Source of the DNA: Pelargonium nanum
Taxonomy: Eukaryota > Streptophyta > Magnoliopsida > Geraniales > Geraniaceae
DNA length: 24,229 nucleotides
Direction of reading: 5' to 3'
Assembly (NCBI GenBank): GCA_036897485.1
Contig: JAYMTF010001325.1
Coordinates: 1 to 24,229, forward strand
This document shows, piece by piece, positions 1-11,300 of the stretch. The position numbers were made by a program, and so were the translations under genes. The stretch's first letter is position 1. Each line of letters starts with the position of its first letter. The notes under the pieces are model-generated. The model saw nothing but the letters and a program-made list of their open reading frames with translations, made no database searches and was not told the DNA's origin.

Positions 1-46
1 CCCACTCACGCAGCCCCAGCGCACCAACTGCGCCACATCCCGTGGG
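1..46 (-). repeat. tRNA-like pol III A-box segment, probable SINE head, cut by the window edge
   Basis: Read on the minus strand, about 37 down to 10, the sequence is GGGATGTGGCGCAGTTGGTG followed by CGCTGGGG. The part TGGCGCAGTTGG fits the pol III A-box consensus TRGCNNAGYNGG, and GCGC-loop-GCGC can form a D-arm. The following bases do not make a proper anticodon arm (no paired 5-bp stem around a 7-base loop with T33), so this is unlikely to be an intact tRNA gene. A tRNA-derived SINE head is the simplest reading. The expected B box (GGTTCGANNC) would lie left of base 1 and cannot be seen. Confidence 0.35.
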
Positions 47-1373
47 TAAAGCTATGATATTTTTTGTCCTTGTTAATTTCTTTATTCACAAATAGAACAA
101 TTCATATCTTCCCATACTTTTCTTTTATTTATTTATTATCAATCCACAAAAAAATAGTGAGATTGTATAATTCCCAAGTATGGCGACTTCCAAACAAGTA
201 AAACAATTGTCTTATTACACAAATTTTTTTGGAATGAATATAATTGTTAATTTGTGACATGTTACGCTCGAATATACTCATTATCATGATTAGTCAAATT
301 GTTATTTGAGTAAATTATCTATCATGAATTGTTGACTAAAAGTATGCAAAATTACGGATAATATGATATTTTATTACCAATAAGAGTGACACCACTTACA
401 CCAGTATCTTTGTTTTGCTTATCTCAAATCTCTATGAGTGTTGGATTATTATATTAAAGTACAATTTTCTTTCACTAACCAGTCTGCGTACCAGTTTGTT
501 CATGCTCTAGCTAGGTCCTCAAAGCCTATACAAACGTGTCGGTGTTAATCGTAAGTTGATGGGAATTTGTTAGACCTCGATCCTATTCGGTTAAAAAAAA
601 AATTGGTAGCATAGCTGTTTAAGAAAATAAAATTGGTGGCGTTGACGCATTGTTATATTTCACTGTCACCAAACCGACCAGTCTCTCCTCTGCTCTGCTC
701 AGCTCAGTGCTCAGAGGCAGAGCAATTGCAATTCCACTTTCATCAAAACAAAGAGCAAAACAAAAAAATGGGTTTGTTTTGAAATTCACAATCTCATTCA
801 CATTGCATGATCGATCAATTTGCTTTGTCCTCTACATTTCCCGAATCCTGGTTGGTTTATTTATCTTCATTTTTCACTACCCAGTTTCTCACTTGTTTGC
901 TGTACTGAAAACAATCAATTGCTCTGCATTGGGTTTTTAAATCTTGAAGTACCCATTTGAAGATCATTTGCAATTTCAATATATGTATTGTTTGTATTGC
1001 ATTAAGTTGGTAAAAAGATGGTTGCTTTTGAATTTTTTATCACCATCTTAATCAACCCATATACAGTCAAGATAGGTCTATTGTGCCTCCATTTTTGTAT
1101 CATTGTTGTCTTGTTTTTATATGGCCACAATTGGGCACTGAGCAATCTTTTTATTCCTTTGTTTAAGCTTTTGCTGATAATTAATGGGTACTTTTAAAAT
1201 TTTGCTTTTGGCTTGCTCTTAATTAGAATCTGATTTGCTGATTCTCTACCTACTACCCAGAAGATTAAAAATGTTTTTGTCATTTCTCTTGGCAGTTCTG
1301 TTCAAATTTAGTTTGTTTTCTGATGTACCCATTAGGGTTTTGTGTGTCATTAATCTTTTACCTCTTGTTGCAG
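47..1373 (+). other. Upstream region and probable 5' UTR intron of the ABCC10-like gene
   Basis: No convincing coding gene is seen. The first about 600 bases are AT-rich and without recognisable structure. Bases 670-950 are pyrimidine-rich and could contain the transcription start and a noncoding first exon. A strong splice acceptor (T-rich tract ending in TTGTTGCAG) lies at 1371-1373, 19 bases before the ATG of the transporter, which implies a 5' UTR intron. I cannot place its donor with confidence; a GT after about 1009 is one possibility. Short reading frames here (for example 650-940) have no recognisable protein content. Confidence 0.45.
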
Positions 1374-1392
1374 ACCTTGTAGAGGGTAAAAA

Positions 1393-4300
1393 ATGGTGGG
1401 TGATCTGTGGACTGTGTTTTGTGGAGATTCTGGCTGTTTGGATAGTGATGGGAAGTTTTGTGATTTTGGTTTTGTGGCTCTTACTAAGCCTTCTTCTTGT
1501 GCCAATCATGCATTGATGATCTGCTTCGATTTTGTTCTTCTGGTCATTTTGATGTTCAATTTGATTAGCAGTTCCAAGAATGCTCGGATTCTTCGGATCC
1601 GAGGCTACTCTGTTTTGCAGATAGCTTCTGGTATTGTAAATGGAGGTATTGGATTGGTGTACTTTTGTTTAGGCATTTGGGTGTTGGAAGAGAAGCTGAG
1701 GAAAATGGAAACCCATATGGCCTTGAATTGGTGGATACTAATGTTTCATGGGTTCACATGGTTGCTTGTTGGTTTGACAGTGAGTTCTAGGGCAGGACAC
1801 TTTGGTCGAACCTTAATTCGGGTTTTGTCCGTTGTTGCTTTCTTGTTTGCCGGAATTTTCTGTTGTGTGTCTGTATTTGCAGCTGTTGTGTGGAAGGAGG
1901 TTTCGGTGAAAGTAGTGCTAGACATTGTTTCTTTTCCGGGAGCAATGTTGTTGCTTCTATGTGCTTTCGATGGTCACAAATATGATAACGATGAAAGGCT
2001 AAATGAAACTAGCCTTTACGCTCCTTTGAATGGTGAAGCAAATGACATCGGAATTGTTTCTAGTAGCCGTGTTAGTACATTTGCCAAAGCCGGATTCTTC
2101 GGTACATTGTCATTCTGGTGGATGAATCCATTGATGAAAAGGGGTCGGGAGAAAACGCTCGAGGAGGAAGATATTCCCGAGCTGCGCGAGTCTGATAAAT
2201 CAGAAAGCTGTTACTTAGAATTCATGGAGAAATGGAACAAGAAGAAGCAAAATGATCCGTGTTCGCAACCATCGATCTTGTGGACAATAGTTCTATGCCA
2301 CCGTAGAGAGATTTTGATTTCCGGGTTCTTCGCTTTGTTGAAGATACTAACTGTATCCTCAGGCCCTTTGCTTCTCAATGGATTCATTAGGGTAGCTGAG
2401 GGTAAAGAAGCTTTTGAGAACGAAGGCTACGTGTTGGCCTTAACGCTTTTCTTTACAAAGAGCATTGAATCATTGGCACAGAGGCAATGGTCCTTTCGCA
2501 GCAGACTAATTGGTGTGAAACTGAAGTCTCTCCTCACAGCAGCTATTTATAATAAGCAACTCAGATTATCAAATTCAGCTCAGATGATTCACTCGGGAGG
2601 CAAGATAATGAACTATGTCACTGTTGATGCGTATAGAATTGGAGAGTTTCCTTTCTGGCTCCATCAGACTTGGACAACAAGTCTTCAGCTTTGCATTGCA
2701 CTCGCAATTCTTTTCCACGCTGTCGGGCTCGCAACATTCGCATCCTTGATAGTTATTATATGCACTGTACTATTGAACATACCTCTCGCTAAGTTCCAGC
2801 ATAATTTTCAAAGCAAGCTCATGAAAGCGCAAGACGAGAGACTGAAGGCGAGCTCTGAGGCTCTGGTGAACATGAAGGTGTTGAAGCTATACGCGTGGGA
2901 GACACATTTCAAGAACGTGGTCGAAAGTTTGCGTCACGTTGAGTGCAAATGGCTATCGGCAGTTCAGTTTCAGAGAGCGTATAATGGGTTTTTGTTTTGG
3001 TCTTCTCCGGTTTTGGTCTCTGCAGCAACTTTTGGGGCTTGTTATGTCCTAAAAGTTCCTTTACGTGCTAGTAATGTTTTCACATTTGTAGCAACTTTGC
3101 GTCTCGTTCAGGATCCAATTAGGTACATTCCTGATGTCATTGGAGTCGTTATTCAGGCGAAGGTTGCATTTGCTCGTATTGTGAAGTTTCTTGAAGCACC
3201 GGAGCTGGAGAGTGGAAATGTCCGGCGAGAGTGCAATGGGGACAATTTGGGGAACGCTATATTGATCAAGTCTGCTAGTTTTTCGTGGGAAGAGAATGTA
3301 CTAAAGCCTACTCTCCGGAACATAGATTTAGAGGTTAAATGTGGTGAAAAGGTGGCTATATGCGGAGAAGTTGGCTCTGGCAAATCAACTCTTCTAGCAG
3401 CAATTCTAGGAGAAGTACCAAGTGTCGAAGGATCTGTAAGTTGAATCTGCTTTCTCGCTATTACTTCTTTCTTGTCTAATGTTGTCCTGCACGTACATAT
3501 GCCCTTGGAGCAAGGGTAAAGTCACCTAGTAACTTTGAGGACACGGATTCAAGTTAGGAAAGGCCCTCTGCAAAAGTAAGATCAGGCTGTGTATAGAGCT
3601 GATGAATGGGCCAACGAGCCGGGCTCAGGCCTAAAGTATGCTTATCAAGCCACTTTTTGTCGGTTTGTGCCTTGTAGTTAGGTCAGGCCAATGATGGCCT
3701 GCAGGTCACGGCTCATTTTGCAAGCAGTCCAGATTTGGGCCACGCCCGCTCGGGCCTGGGTCCGGTATTATCATCAAGTCGGATAAGTGATGGCCCGCAG
3801 GCCGTTGGCACATTTGCCAGCTCTAGTTGTGTGCCTAAATGATCCTCTCTAGTATGGATGCTCAAAATTTGGTCTAGACTGAGAACTCGGACTTGACCAA
3901 ACTTGCCAATCTAGATTTTGTTTTTCAGATTTTCCGACCAATCCAATTTAAACCCAGACCGATTAAACTTAATTTTTTGTGATTATCTTTAAAATTGCTG
4001 TTATTTTGTTAGCATCATAATTTGATAGTTTGGTTTTGTTTCTTGAAATTACAGATCCAAGTTTATGGAAACATTGCCTATGTTTCTCAAACAGCATGGA
4101 TTCAAACAGGAACAATACAAGACAACATTTTATTTGGAGCTCCCATGGACGCTCAAAGATACGAAGAAACACTCGAGAGATGTTCACTAGTAAAGGACCT
4201 CGAGTCGCTTCCCTATGGCGATCTCACGGAAATCGGGGAAAGAGGAGTTAATCTGAGCGGTGGTCAGAAGCAGAGACTTCAACTTGCTCGTGCACTCTAT

Positions 4301-7300
4301 CAGGATTCTGATATATATCTTCTGGACGATCCATTCAGTGCTGTTGATGCACATACGGCTTCAAGCTTGTTCAATGTAAGTACTTCACACCATGAAATGG
4401 CTTCACCGGGTACTTGCTGGTTTGAAATTTTAGTGAAATCTGATTTGAATTGTTGCAGGAATATGTCATGAGAGCTCTGTCAGGAAAGACGGTTTTGCTT
4501 GTCACCCATCAAGTAGATTTCCTGCCAGCATTCAGTTCTGTTTTGGTTAGTAGGCACTTTTTTCTTAACACTTCTGTGACTGAAAATGGAAACAGAATCT
4601 ACTAAAAAGAACTATAAAAGATTGTTACTTGATTACACTGCGTGTGATAAAGTTAGAGTTGACAATTCGTGTCGTGTGTCGTGTTATGACACGGATTGCC
4701 AGCTCTAGATATAGTCGAGAAGAGATTGTGTATAGAGATCATTCAGTTCAGCAGTTTAACTAATTACCTGTTTGATTTTGCTTACAGTTTATGTCAGACG
4801 GGAAAATCCTGAAAGCGGCTCCTTATAACCAGTTACTGGCTTCGAGCCAAGAATTCTTAGACCTCGTCAATGCACACAAAGAGACTGCTGGTTCCGAGAG
4901 GCTTGCAGATGTTACTTCTCAGAAAAATGAACCATCTACGAGAGAGATTAGCAAGACTTGTGTCGAGAAACAACACAAAGCATCTAAAGGTGATCAACTG
5001 ATTAAGCAAGAAGAGCGAGAAATAGGAGATACAGGGTTTAAGCCATACTTGCAGTATCTGAATCAGAGTAAAGGCTACTTGTACTTCTTCATATCGAATC
5101 TGGGTCACATCTTGTTTGTCTGCGGTCAGATATCACAGAACTCGTGGATGGCTGCAAATGTTGAAAATCCAAGTGTTAGCACATTGCGATTGATCCTCGT
5201 TTATCTGCTGATCGGATCCTGCTCGACGCTATTTTTGCTATGTAGATATCTTTTTTTAGTTGTTATGGGCCTTCAATCATCCAAATCTTTATTTTCTCAA
5301 TTACTGAACTCCTTGTTTCGTGCACCGATGTCTTTCTATGACTCCAGGCCTCTGGGAAGAATACTTAGTCGGGTAAGTATCTTAAACACATACCATTAAG
5401 TGTTCATAAATGTTAAACTTATAGCGACTCATGACACATTGTTTCTTGTATAGGTCTCCTCTGATCTGAGTATCGTCGATCTTGATCTCCCATTCTTCTT
5501 TGTCTTTGCTGTTGGAGCTACTATAAATACGTATTCAAATCTTGGAGTTTTGACTGCTGTCACCTGGCAGGTCCTGTTTGTCGCAATACCAACAATTTAT
5601 CTCGCAATTCGCTTACAGGTATGTATAAAAACTGTTATTTATCTTATGACACTACTCTACGACTTTCAGTAATCATGGAATCTTGAATAGAATCTCTAAG
5701 GCCTTTGAGTTGTGCTATTCGATTTCTTATTTACAGAGATATTACTTTTCCACTGCAAAAGAGCTAATGCGTCTAAATGGCACAACCAAATCCTTGATAG
5801 CAAACCATTTAGCCGAGTCTGTAGCAGGAGTCGTCACAATCAGAGCTTTTCAGGAGGAAAAACGGTTCTTCGCAAAGAACCTTAATCTCATCGACACAAA
5901 CGCTAGTCCTTCTTTTCACAGTTTTGCAGCAGTCGAGTGGTTGATCCAACGGTTAGAAACACTGAGTGCATTTGTTCTTGCCTCAGCTGCACTCAGCATG
6001 GTTTCGCTTCCTCCCGGAACTTTCAAATCCGGTAAGTGTTCTAGAGGATTTTCAAATATGATGTCTGGTATTGACCCACTGGTCATCTAATGACGGGTTA
6101 AATTTTCAGGATTTATCGGGATGGCACTTTCGTATGGCCTTACATTAAACATATCCCTAGTTATGTCAATTCAAAATCAGTGCACTCTATCGAATTACAT
6201 AATTTCAGTTGAAAGGCTCAATCAGTACATGCATATACCGAGTGAAGCTCCAGAAGTGATCAAAGAAAACCGTCCTCCAGCCAACTGGCCGGCTGTCGGG
6301 AAAGTGGAAATTCGTGATCTGCAAGTAAGTTTCTACGTCTTAATATCACTAAACACCCGAAGGTTAGTTTACTGAGAAAAAGTGATGAACAATACAGATC
6401 AGATATAGACCGAATGCACCACTTGTTCTTCGGGGGATCAGCTGCACATTTCAAGGAGGGCACAAGATTGGTATAGTTGGCCGGACTGGCAGCGGGAAGA
6501 CTACTCTCATAGGTGCTCTGTTTCGTCTGGTGGAGCCGGTCGGAGGGAAGATTATAGTAGATGGCATAGACATCGGCACGATTGGACTTCATGATCTGAG
6601 GTCGCGTTTTGGAATCATACCTCAAGAGCCTACTCTTTTTAAAGGAACAGTGAGATACAATATGGATCCCTTGTCTCAACATACTGACCAGGAAATTTGG
6701 GAGGTAATGCTTCAATTTTTTCACCTGTCATCGATTTTTCTAGTACTTGGATTCGTGAAATAGATTTTTATTCGTCCTCTCGTAGGTTCTTGGGAAGTGT
6801 CAGCTTCGAGAGGCAGTTCAGGAGAAAGAAATGGGCCTAGACTCCTTAGGTAAGGCTTTGCCTATGTCGTAGTTGTTGTTGGAGCTGGCAATTCATGTCG
6901 TATGTAGGAATAATTAACAATGTGTTGTTCAGTAACGGACGATGGATCAAACTGGAGCATGGGGCAGCGACAACTGTTTTGTCTAGGCCGAGCCCTTTTG
7001 AGAAGAAGCCGAGTGCTGGTGCTAGACGAAGCAACTGCATCAATAGACAACGCAACAGACTCGATTCTACAGAGAACAATCCGAACAGAATTTGCAGACT
7101 GCACTGTGATCACTGTGGCCCACAGGATACCAACCGTTATGGACTGCACGATGGTTCTTGCCATTAGCGATGGTAAGTCCCGTTCCTTAAGAAATTAGAA
7201 TAACTTCATTTGCAATGTATGTTAACGAAATGTTGTGACTTGTGACACATTTTCAGGAAAACTGGTGGAGTACGATGAGCCGTTGAGTTTGATGAAGAGA

Positions 7301-7360
7301 GAAGATTCGCTGTTCGGGCAGCTTGTCAACGAATACTGGTCCCGTGGAACCATCGAGTGA
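1393..7360 (+). CDS. ABCC10: ABC transporter C family member (multidrug-resistance-associated protein type), ABCC10-like, 11 coding exons
   Basis: Full-length ABCC transporter. Proposed exons are 1393-3435, 4055-4375, 4459-4545, 4788-5372, 5454-5618, 5737-6031, 6110-6324, 6398-6703, 6786-6849, 6933-7172 and 7257-7360. All introns are GT-AG and all joins keep frame, giving about 1474 aa, usual for the family. Order: TMD0 with five membrane spans (about residues 40-58, 72-97, 111-131, 142-167, 172-192), TMD1, NBD1, TMD2 (from about 912), NBD2. NBD1 has Walker [10 protein letters not shown] (658-666), signature LSGGQ (748-752) and Walker B LLDD (D772/D773). NBD2 has Walker A GRTGSGKT (1265-1272), signature SMGQ (1369-1372) and Walker B D1392-E1393. 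NBD1 has Asp where NBD2 has the catalytic Glu, the asymmetry expected in ABCC proteins. Family role: ATP-driven export or vacuolar sequestration of conjugates and other organic anions; the substrate is not predictable here. The start ATG has A at -3 and G at +4, and the N-terminus resembles plant ABCC10 proteins. Which ABCC10 paralogue it is remains unsure. Confidence 0.93.
3504..3850 (+). repeat. Au-like SINE remnant in intron 1, split by a MITE
   Basis: Bases 3504-3593 resemble the widespread plant Au-type SINE as I remember it: TTGGAGCAAGGGTAAAG, then a short spacer, a degenerate B box (CACGGATTCAAG, consensus GGTTCGARNC) at about 3542-3553, then GGCCCTCTGCAAAAGTAAG and AGGCTGTGTA. After an interruption of 232 bases the SINE seems to resume at 3826 (GTTGTGTGCCTAAATGATCC, compare the family GCTGCGTACAATAGACCC). 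It has many differences from the family, so it is an old copy. It lies in the transcribed strand of intron 1 of the transporter. Confidence 0.55.
3594..3825. mobile_element. hAT-like MITE (232 bp) inserted into the intron-1 SINE
   Basis: The left end TAGAGCTGATGAATGGGCCA and the reverse complement of the right end TAGAGCTGGCAAATGTGCCA are imperfect terminal inverted repeats that continue a few bases further. The 8 bases on each side, GCTGTGTA (3586-3593) and GTTGTGTG (3826-3833), agree at 6 of 8 and differ only by transitions, which fits an aged 8-bp target site duplication of the hAT type. The interior is rich in GGCC-type words and holds no reading frame, so this is a non-autonomous element. 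Confidence 0.6.
4654..4707. mobile_element. Minimal hAT-like MITE (54 bp) in intron 3
   Basis: The left end TAGAGTTGACAATTCGTGTC and the reverse complement of the right end TAGAGCTGGCAATCCGTGTC match at 17 of 20 bases, so the element is almost only its two inverted ends. Flanks GATAAAGT (4646-4653) and GATATAGT (4708-4715) agree at 7 of 8 bases, a good 8-bp target site duplication. The ends are related to those of the intron-1 element. It sits in intron 3 (4546-4787) of the transporter and leaves the splice sites intact. Confidence 0.65.
6881..6904. repeat. Fragment of the same hAT-like inverted-repeat end in intron 9
   Basis: Inside the short intron 6850-6932 the words GGAGCTGGCAATTCATGTCG repeat the TIR signature AGAGYTGRCAATTCGTGTC of the intron-3 element with few differences. 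No matching right end is present, so it is a broken end or a truncated copy. Confidence 0.4.
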
Positions 7361-8272
7361 CTTTAAGGCTAAGAATGGTTCTCTTGTAGTGTTTCTCGAC
7401 TGGAAACAGGAAATTTTAGCAGTAATTTTTATGCAGGAGAGCTAGTTTAAGCGGAGACTCAAGTGTATGCACATGATGATGTGAAAATACCTCTAACGTG
7501 AGAGTAAAAATCTATTTCGAGGGAATTCGAACAACACCTTGTTATGGGGGATTTTTAAAAGTTATAAAAAGAGAAGCTCTCAATAAGAATTATGAGATCA
7601 TCGTCTCTTATCAAGAAGGTATATTTATACTTACAAATCAAGTTGATGACGTTTGATTAATTGTAGACATAGTGGGGCACATTGTGGGGTCCATGCGTGA
7701 TCTTGGGACCTACCTGTCTGAATGAGTTCGCCATCCTCTGTGAGCTATCCAACCAACACGGGCGAAGTGGACCTTTAAGAAGTTCTTGTTGGTATAAGTA
7801 ATTGAGTAGTATCATTGAGTTCTGACTTCTGAGTGGTCCTGGTTTCCCCCGCCTTTTAAGTAACGAGAAATGGAGAGGAGCTCCCGAGATCACTTATCAC
7901 TTCGAGAAGTGTGTATCATGTCTTAAAGTGTGATAATGTCAAGTGTTGAGCGATATTTAAGAGTACGTTTTGGCAGCTTAAACAATAATTAAATAAACCA
8001 ATTTTGTATAGTTTTTAATAAATATTTTATTAAAATATAATATTAGTATAATCACCATTTTGAACCGTTGAACGGTCGATCCTAATCACACATCCAAAAA
8101 TTGCCGCCAATTTAACGTTTCTATTTCCCGCCATAACTCCTTTTAGAAACTTCGATACTACCCAAAACGACACCGTTCCACTTCTCTTCCCCTCGTCTCG
8201 ACCCTTCTTCTCCGAACACACACCATAAGCTTCTCCTCCACAGTCCGCCGCCTCACTTTCTCTCTCCGCCGC
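7361..8272 (+). other. Intergenic region: 3' flank of the ABCC10-like gene and promoter of the next gene
   Basis: The first about 150-200 bases after the TGA should be 3' UTR, but there is no clear AATAAA signal. Bases 7650-7900 are of more balanced composition (GTGGGGTCC, TGGTTTCCCCCGCC) and look like unidentified repetitive DNA; I found no terminal repeats or protein remains. About 8150-8272 becomes pyrimidine-rich and is the probable 5' UTR/core promoter of the gene at 8335. No coding gene is supported. Confidence 0.4.
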
Positions 8273-8306
8273 CGCCACCTCCACCACCACCACCACCACC
8301 ACCACC
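8273..8306 (+). repeat. (CCG)/(CCA) trinucleotide microsatellite in the 5' UTR
   Basis: A short GCCGCC run passes into about nine consecutive CCA/CAC units, ending about 30 bases before the ATG at 8335. It lies in a strongly pyrimidine-rich leader. Length variation between individuals is likely, as for any such repeat. Confidence 0.8.
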
Positions 8307-8334
8307 TTCACCGCTTCTCTTTCTCGTCACTTCC

Positions 8335-11300
8335 ATGGCACCACCAGACCCAATCACAGACATAACCCAAACCCAACGCATCGTCCTGCTCATAGACCTC
8401 AACCCACTCCTCAACCTCTCCGATCCAACCCAATACTTCACCGCCATCATCTCCGCCGCTCGAACCCTCCTCTCCTTCTCATCTCTCTCCCAAACCCTCT
8501 TCTCCTTCAAGCTCTTCTTCTCCTCCCTCTCGCCTCTCCTCTCCTCCTCCAAGCTCCCCAATTCCTCTCTCTCCCTCTCCTTCAACCTCGCCTCCTCCAC
8601 TCTATCTTCTCTCTCTCGCGCCCTCTCTTCTCTCCCCTCTCTCGCCGATCCGTCGTCGTCGAATTCGCCGCCGCGAGCCTCGTTCGTCGCCAGCTCCATG
8701 CGCCAGCTCGTGCACGACTACGCCTGGGACACCGACGATCCGATAGGTACGTGTGCTCGCAGATCTGTTGTTCGGTCCAATTTGGTTGTTTTGTTCTCGC
8801 CGATTCGTCGGTCGGCGAATTGGGTGTGTGAGTTTTTGGGTGATAGTGGTGAATTGTTGGGGAATTTTGATGCTTTACGAGAGAAATTGCTTGGGGTTTT
8901 TGAGAACGTGAAGAGAGCTTTTGTTAGTAAGGATATACATTTTAGCTGGGTTGATGTGAAGAGTGAGTTTGGGTGTGGTGAGGAGGTTGGGGACGATGAG
9001 TTTAGGGTTTTTGAGAGTGGGATTAGGGATTTGGGGTGGGGTTTTTGCTCTACTGATTCAATTGTTTTGGGTTCTGCTGTTGTTCCATTTGGTTTGATTT
9101 ATCCGAAAATTGGGATTTCGTCGAAATTACTTGACGGTGACGATTGTGGCATTAAAATTCGAGCACAGCTGAGTCTTGACATATTAGATGTAAATGGAAA
9201 GCCTTTGGAGTGCAAGTGTTGTGATCTAGAAATGGTAAAGTTGAAGGCTTTGCCTAGAAATAGATGTGATGATGTTATGTATTTCCCGGAATCGGGAAAT
9301 GCTCAATTTGGAAGTTTTGAGCAAAATAATGCATTTTGGGAACAGTTTAGTGTTGGTACAAACAATGTCCATGTTAAGGCTGTGAAAAGATTTGAGGAGT
9401 GTGTGAAAATTAAGGGGAAGTTGCTTGATCCGATACTTGTATGTGAGTGGTCGGGAGGATCTAGGAAGCGAAGAGAAGATGGTTGTAGCGAATTTGTTGT
9501 GGACACAGTTCTTGAGAGGCTAGCAATGGAAATGGGTGAATTTGTGCACACGAAATCCATGCCCGTTTGGCAAGTTCTTTTGAGTTTTCTCTATAGAGAA
9601 AACTTTTGTGCTTTGGTGTCTATTTCGGATGGCAATGGAAAATCTTGTATGGGAATCCTCAAGCCTTTCACAGTTTCTTCGTCTCTTCTCTCAGTCATCG
9701 ATAACGAGAATACCAAAGGAGGTTTTGATGCAGAGCAACCAAATTTATTGGTTGATTCTCAACCCGAGCCCATGTCTGGTGCACTTAAAGATAGTAAACG
9801 GAGAAGAAACAAAAAAAGGTCAATTTTGAGTCAGGAACTTACATGGAGTGCCTTTTGTAAGGCAGCATTTGAACACGTTGAGATGAACTTGGAAGATGTT
9901 TACTTTGATAGGGCATGTAATAGCTCAAAGAAGTTGAAGTTCTTAAAATGCTGGATGAAGCAGATCCAAAAATCTAGCTCTTGTAGCGTAGGCAGAATCG
10001 GCGAACCAGAGCAACCTAAGGATGTTACAAAAGAAAACGAGGTTAGACTCGCTGAATTGCATCAAGGAAGTGAACAACCCGCCTCTGTATCTGCCTCTGT
10101 TGGAGAGGAGTCTCTGACCGGAGCCTCTAGGGTACAGGATGAAGTTGTTCTTGGTCTTTGCTCCGAAACATCAGAAGCGTTTTTTAGTAGTCTTTCGGAA
10201 AAAGTTCAACAAGGACTTGAATCTGAAGGAGTAGACCTGGGGGCTTTGGCAGAGCGGCTAGTGAAATCATCTATTTACTGGTTAATTCAAAAGTGTGAAA
10301 CCGAAGCCACTTCAGAAGCAAAATCTGATGATTGTTGTAGTAAAACAGTCGCTGTTAAATTAACAAAACTCTTGCTGAGGGAGCCGAAGGGGATGGCTGA
10401 GAAGCACAAAAATAGTAAGTTGTCTTCTCAGGCAACTGATCCCGGGTTTACAAGACCTTCTTCAGAACATATAGTTAGAGAGTATCCTTTAACTTTCCTT
10501 TTTTATCTGATTATAATGCACTTATTTTATTACTGATATAATTGAGTGATCGGTTTGCCTCTACTTCTATAATATTTTCCTTAATGCACACAAGATATGA
10601 ATTACAGATATTGTTTCGGATGGAGATATTAAGATCAGAAGTTGGAACAAGTGTTACTGAGTCCACAAAGTCAAAGTTTGTAAGACACATATGTTTGCTC
10701 TTAGAAAATGTTCAGTGCCATCTCGAGGGAGGGTTTTTCGGTGATTGGAGCCTGGACAATTACGTGGGGAAGATTATAAAAAGCAGGTACGTGTATTAGT
10801 TACACATGAAGCTTTGCAAATTTATGTATAGAGTACAGAGAGTGTGTTGAAATATATAGTGGTCTGTCAACATTGAATACTGAGTATAGAGTGTGCTTTG
10901 AAAGCCGGAACAATTTCAAAATTTTGTTATCAAATTTATGTGTTTTTTCCATGAGCTTAAATTTGGTGCACCAACTTACAGAACTTTGATACTTATTTGT
11001 ACATCATATATAAGACTTCTAGTAGAATTTTAACAGATCTGTGGATATATTTCACCGTTGGATTGTCATTTCTGAAAGAAAAAAATGATTTCTTTCAAAT
11101 ACGTGCTTTTGTTTTTACGTATCTTGTTGACATTTTGTTTCACTGACACAGATGAAATATGCTTTTCTATGCATTTCCTTAAACATTTCAGGTATGTGGA
11201 TACACTTGGAGACATTGTCCATAAAATCTACACAAAAATGGATTTGCTGCTGTTTGCAGACGAAGAAGAGTACCCAAATCCCTTACTCAACAGCGAGGAC

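Noticed and set aside
1..46. A complete tRNA gene at the left edge
   Set aside because: A-box and D-arm are visible, but no valid anticodon arm follows, so a SINE head is more likely than a tRNA gene.
650..940. 96-codon frame (and its minus-strand partner) upstream of the ABC transporter
   Set aside because: Lies in the probable noncoding leader; no domain or signal beyond chance hydrophobic stretches.
7650..7900. Possible LTR or transposon fragment between the transporter and the Treslin-like gene
   Set aside because: Composition suggests a repeat, but I found neither terminal repeats, target duplications nor coding remains, so I do not call an element.
8253..8699. 148-codon frame on the minus strand, rich in Glu, Arg and Gly
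   Set aside because: It is the complement of the CT-rich 5' end of the Treslin-like gene and its microsatellite; low-complexity composition, no homology, not a gene.
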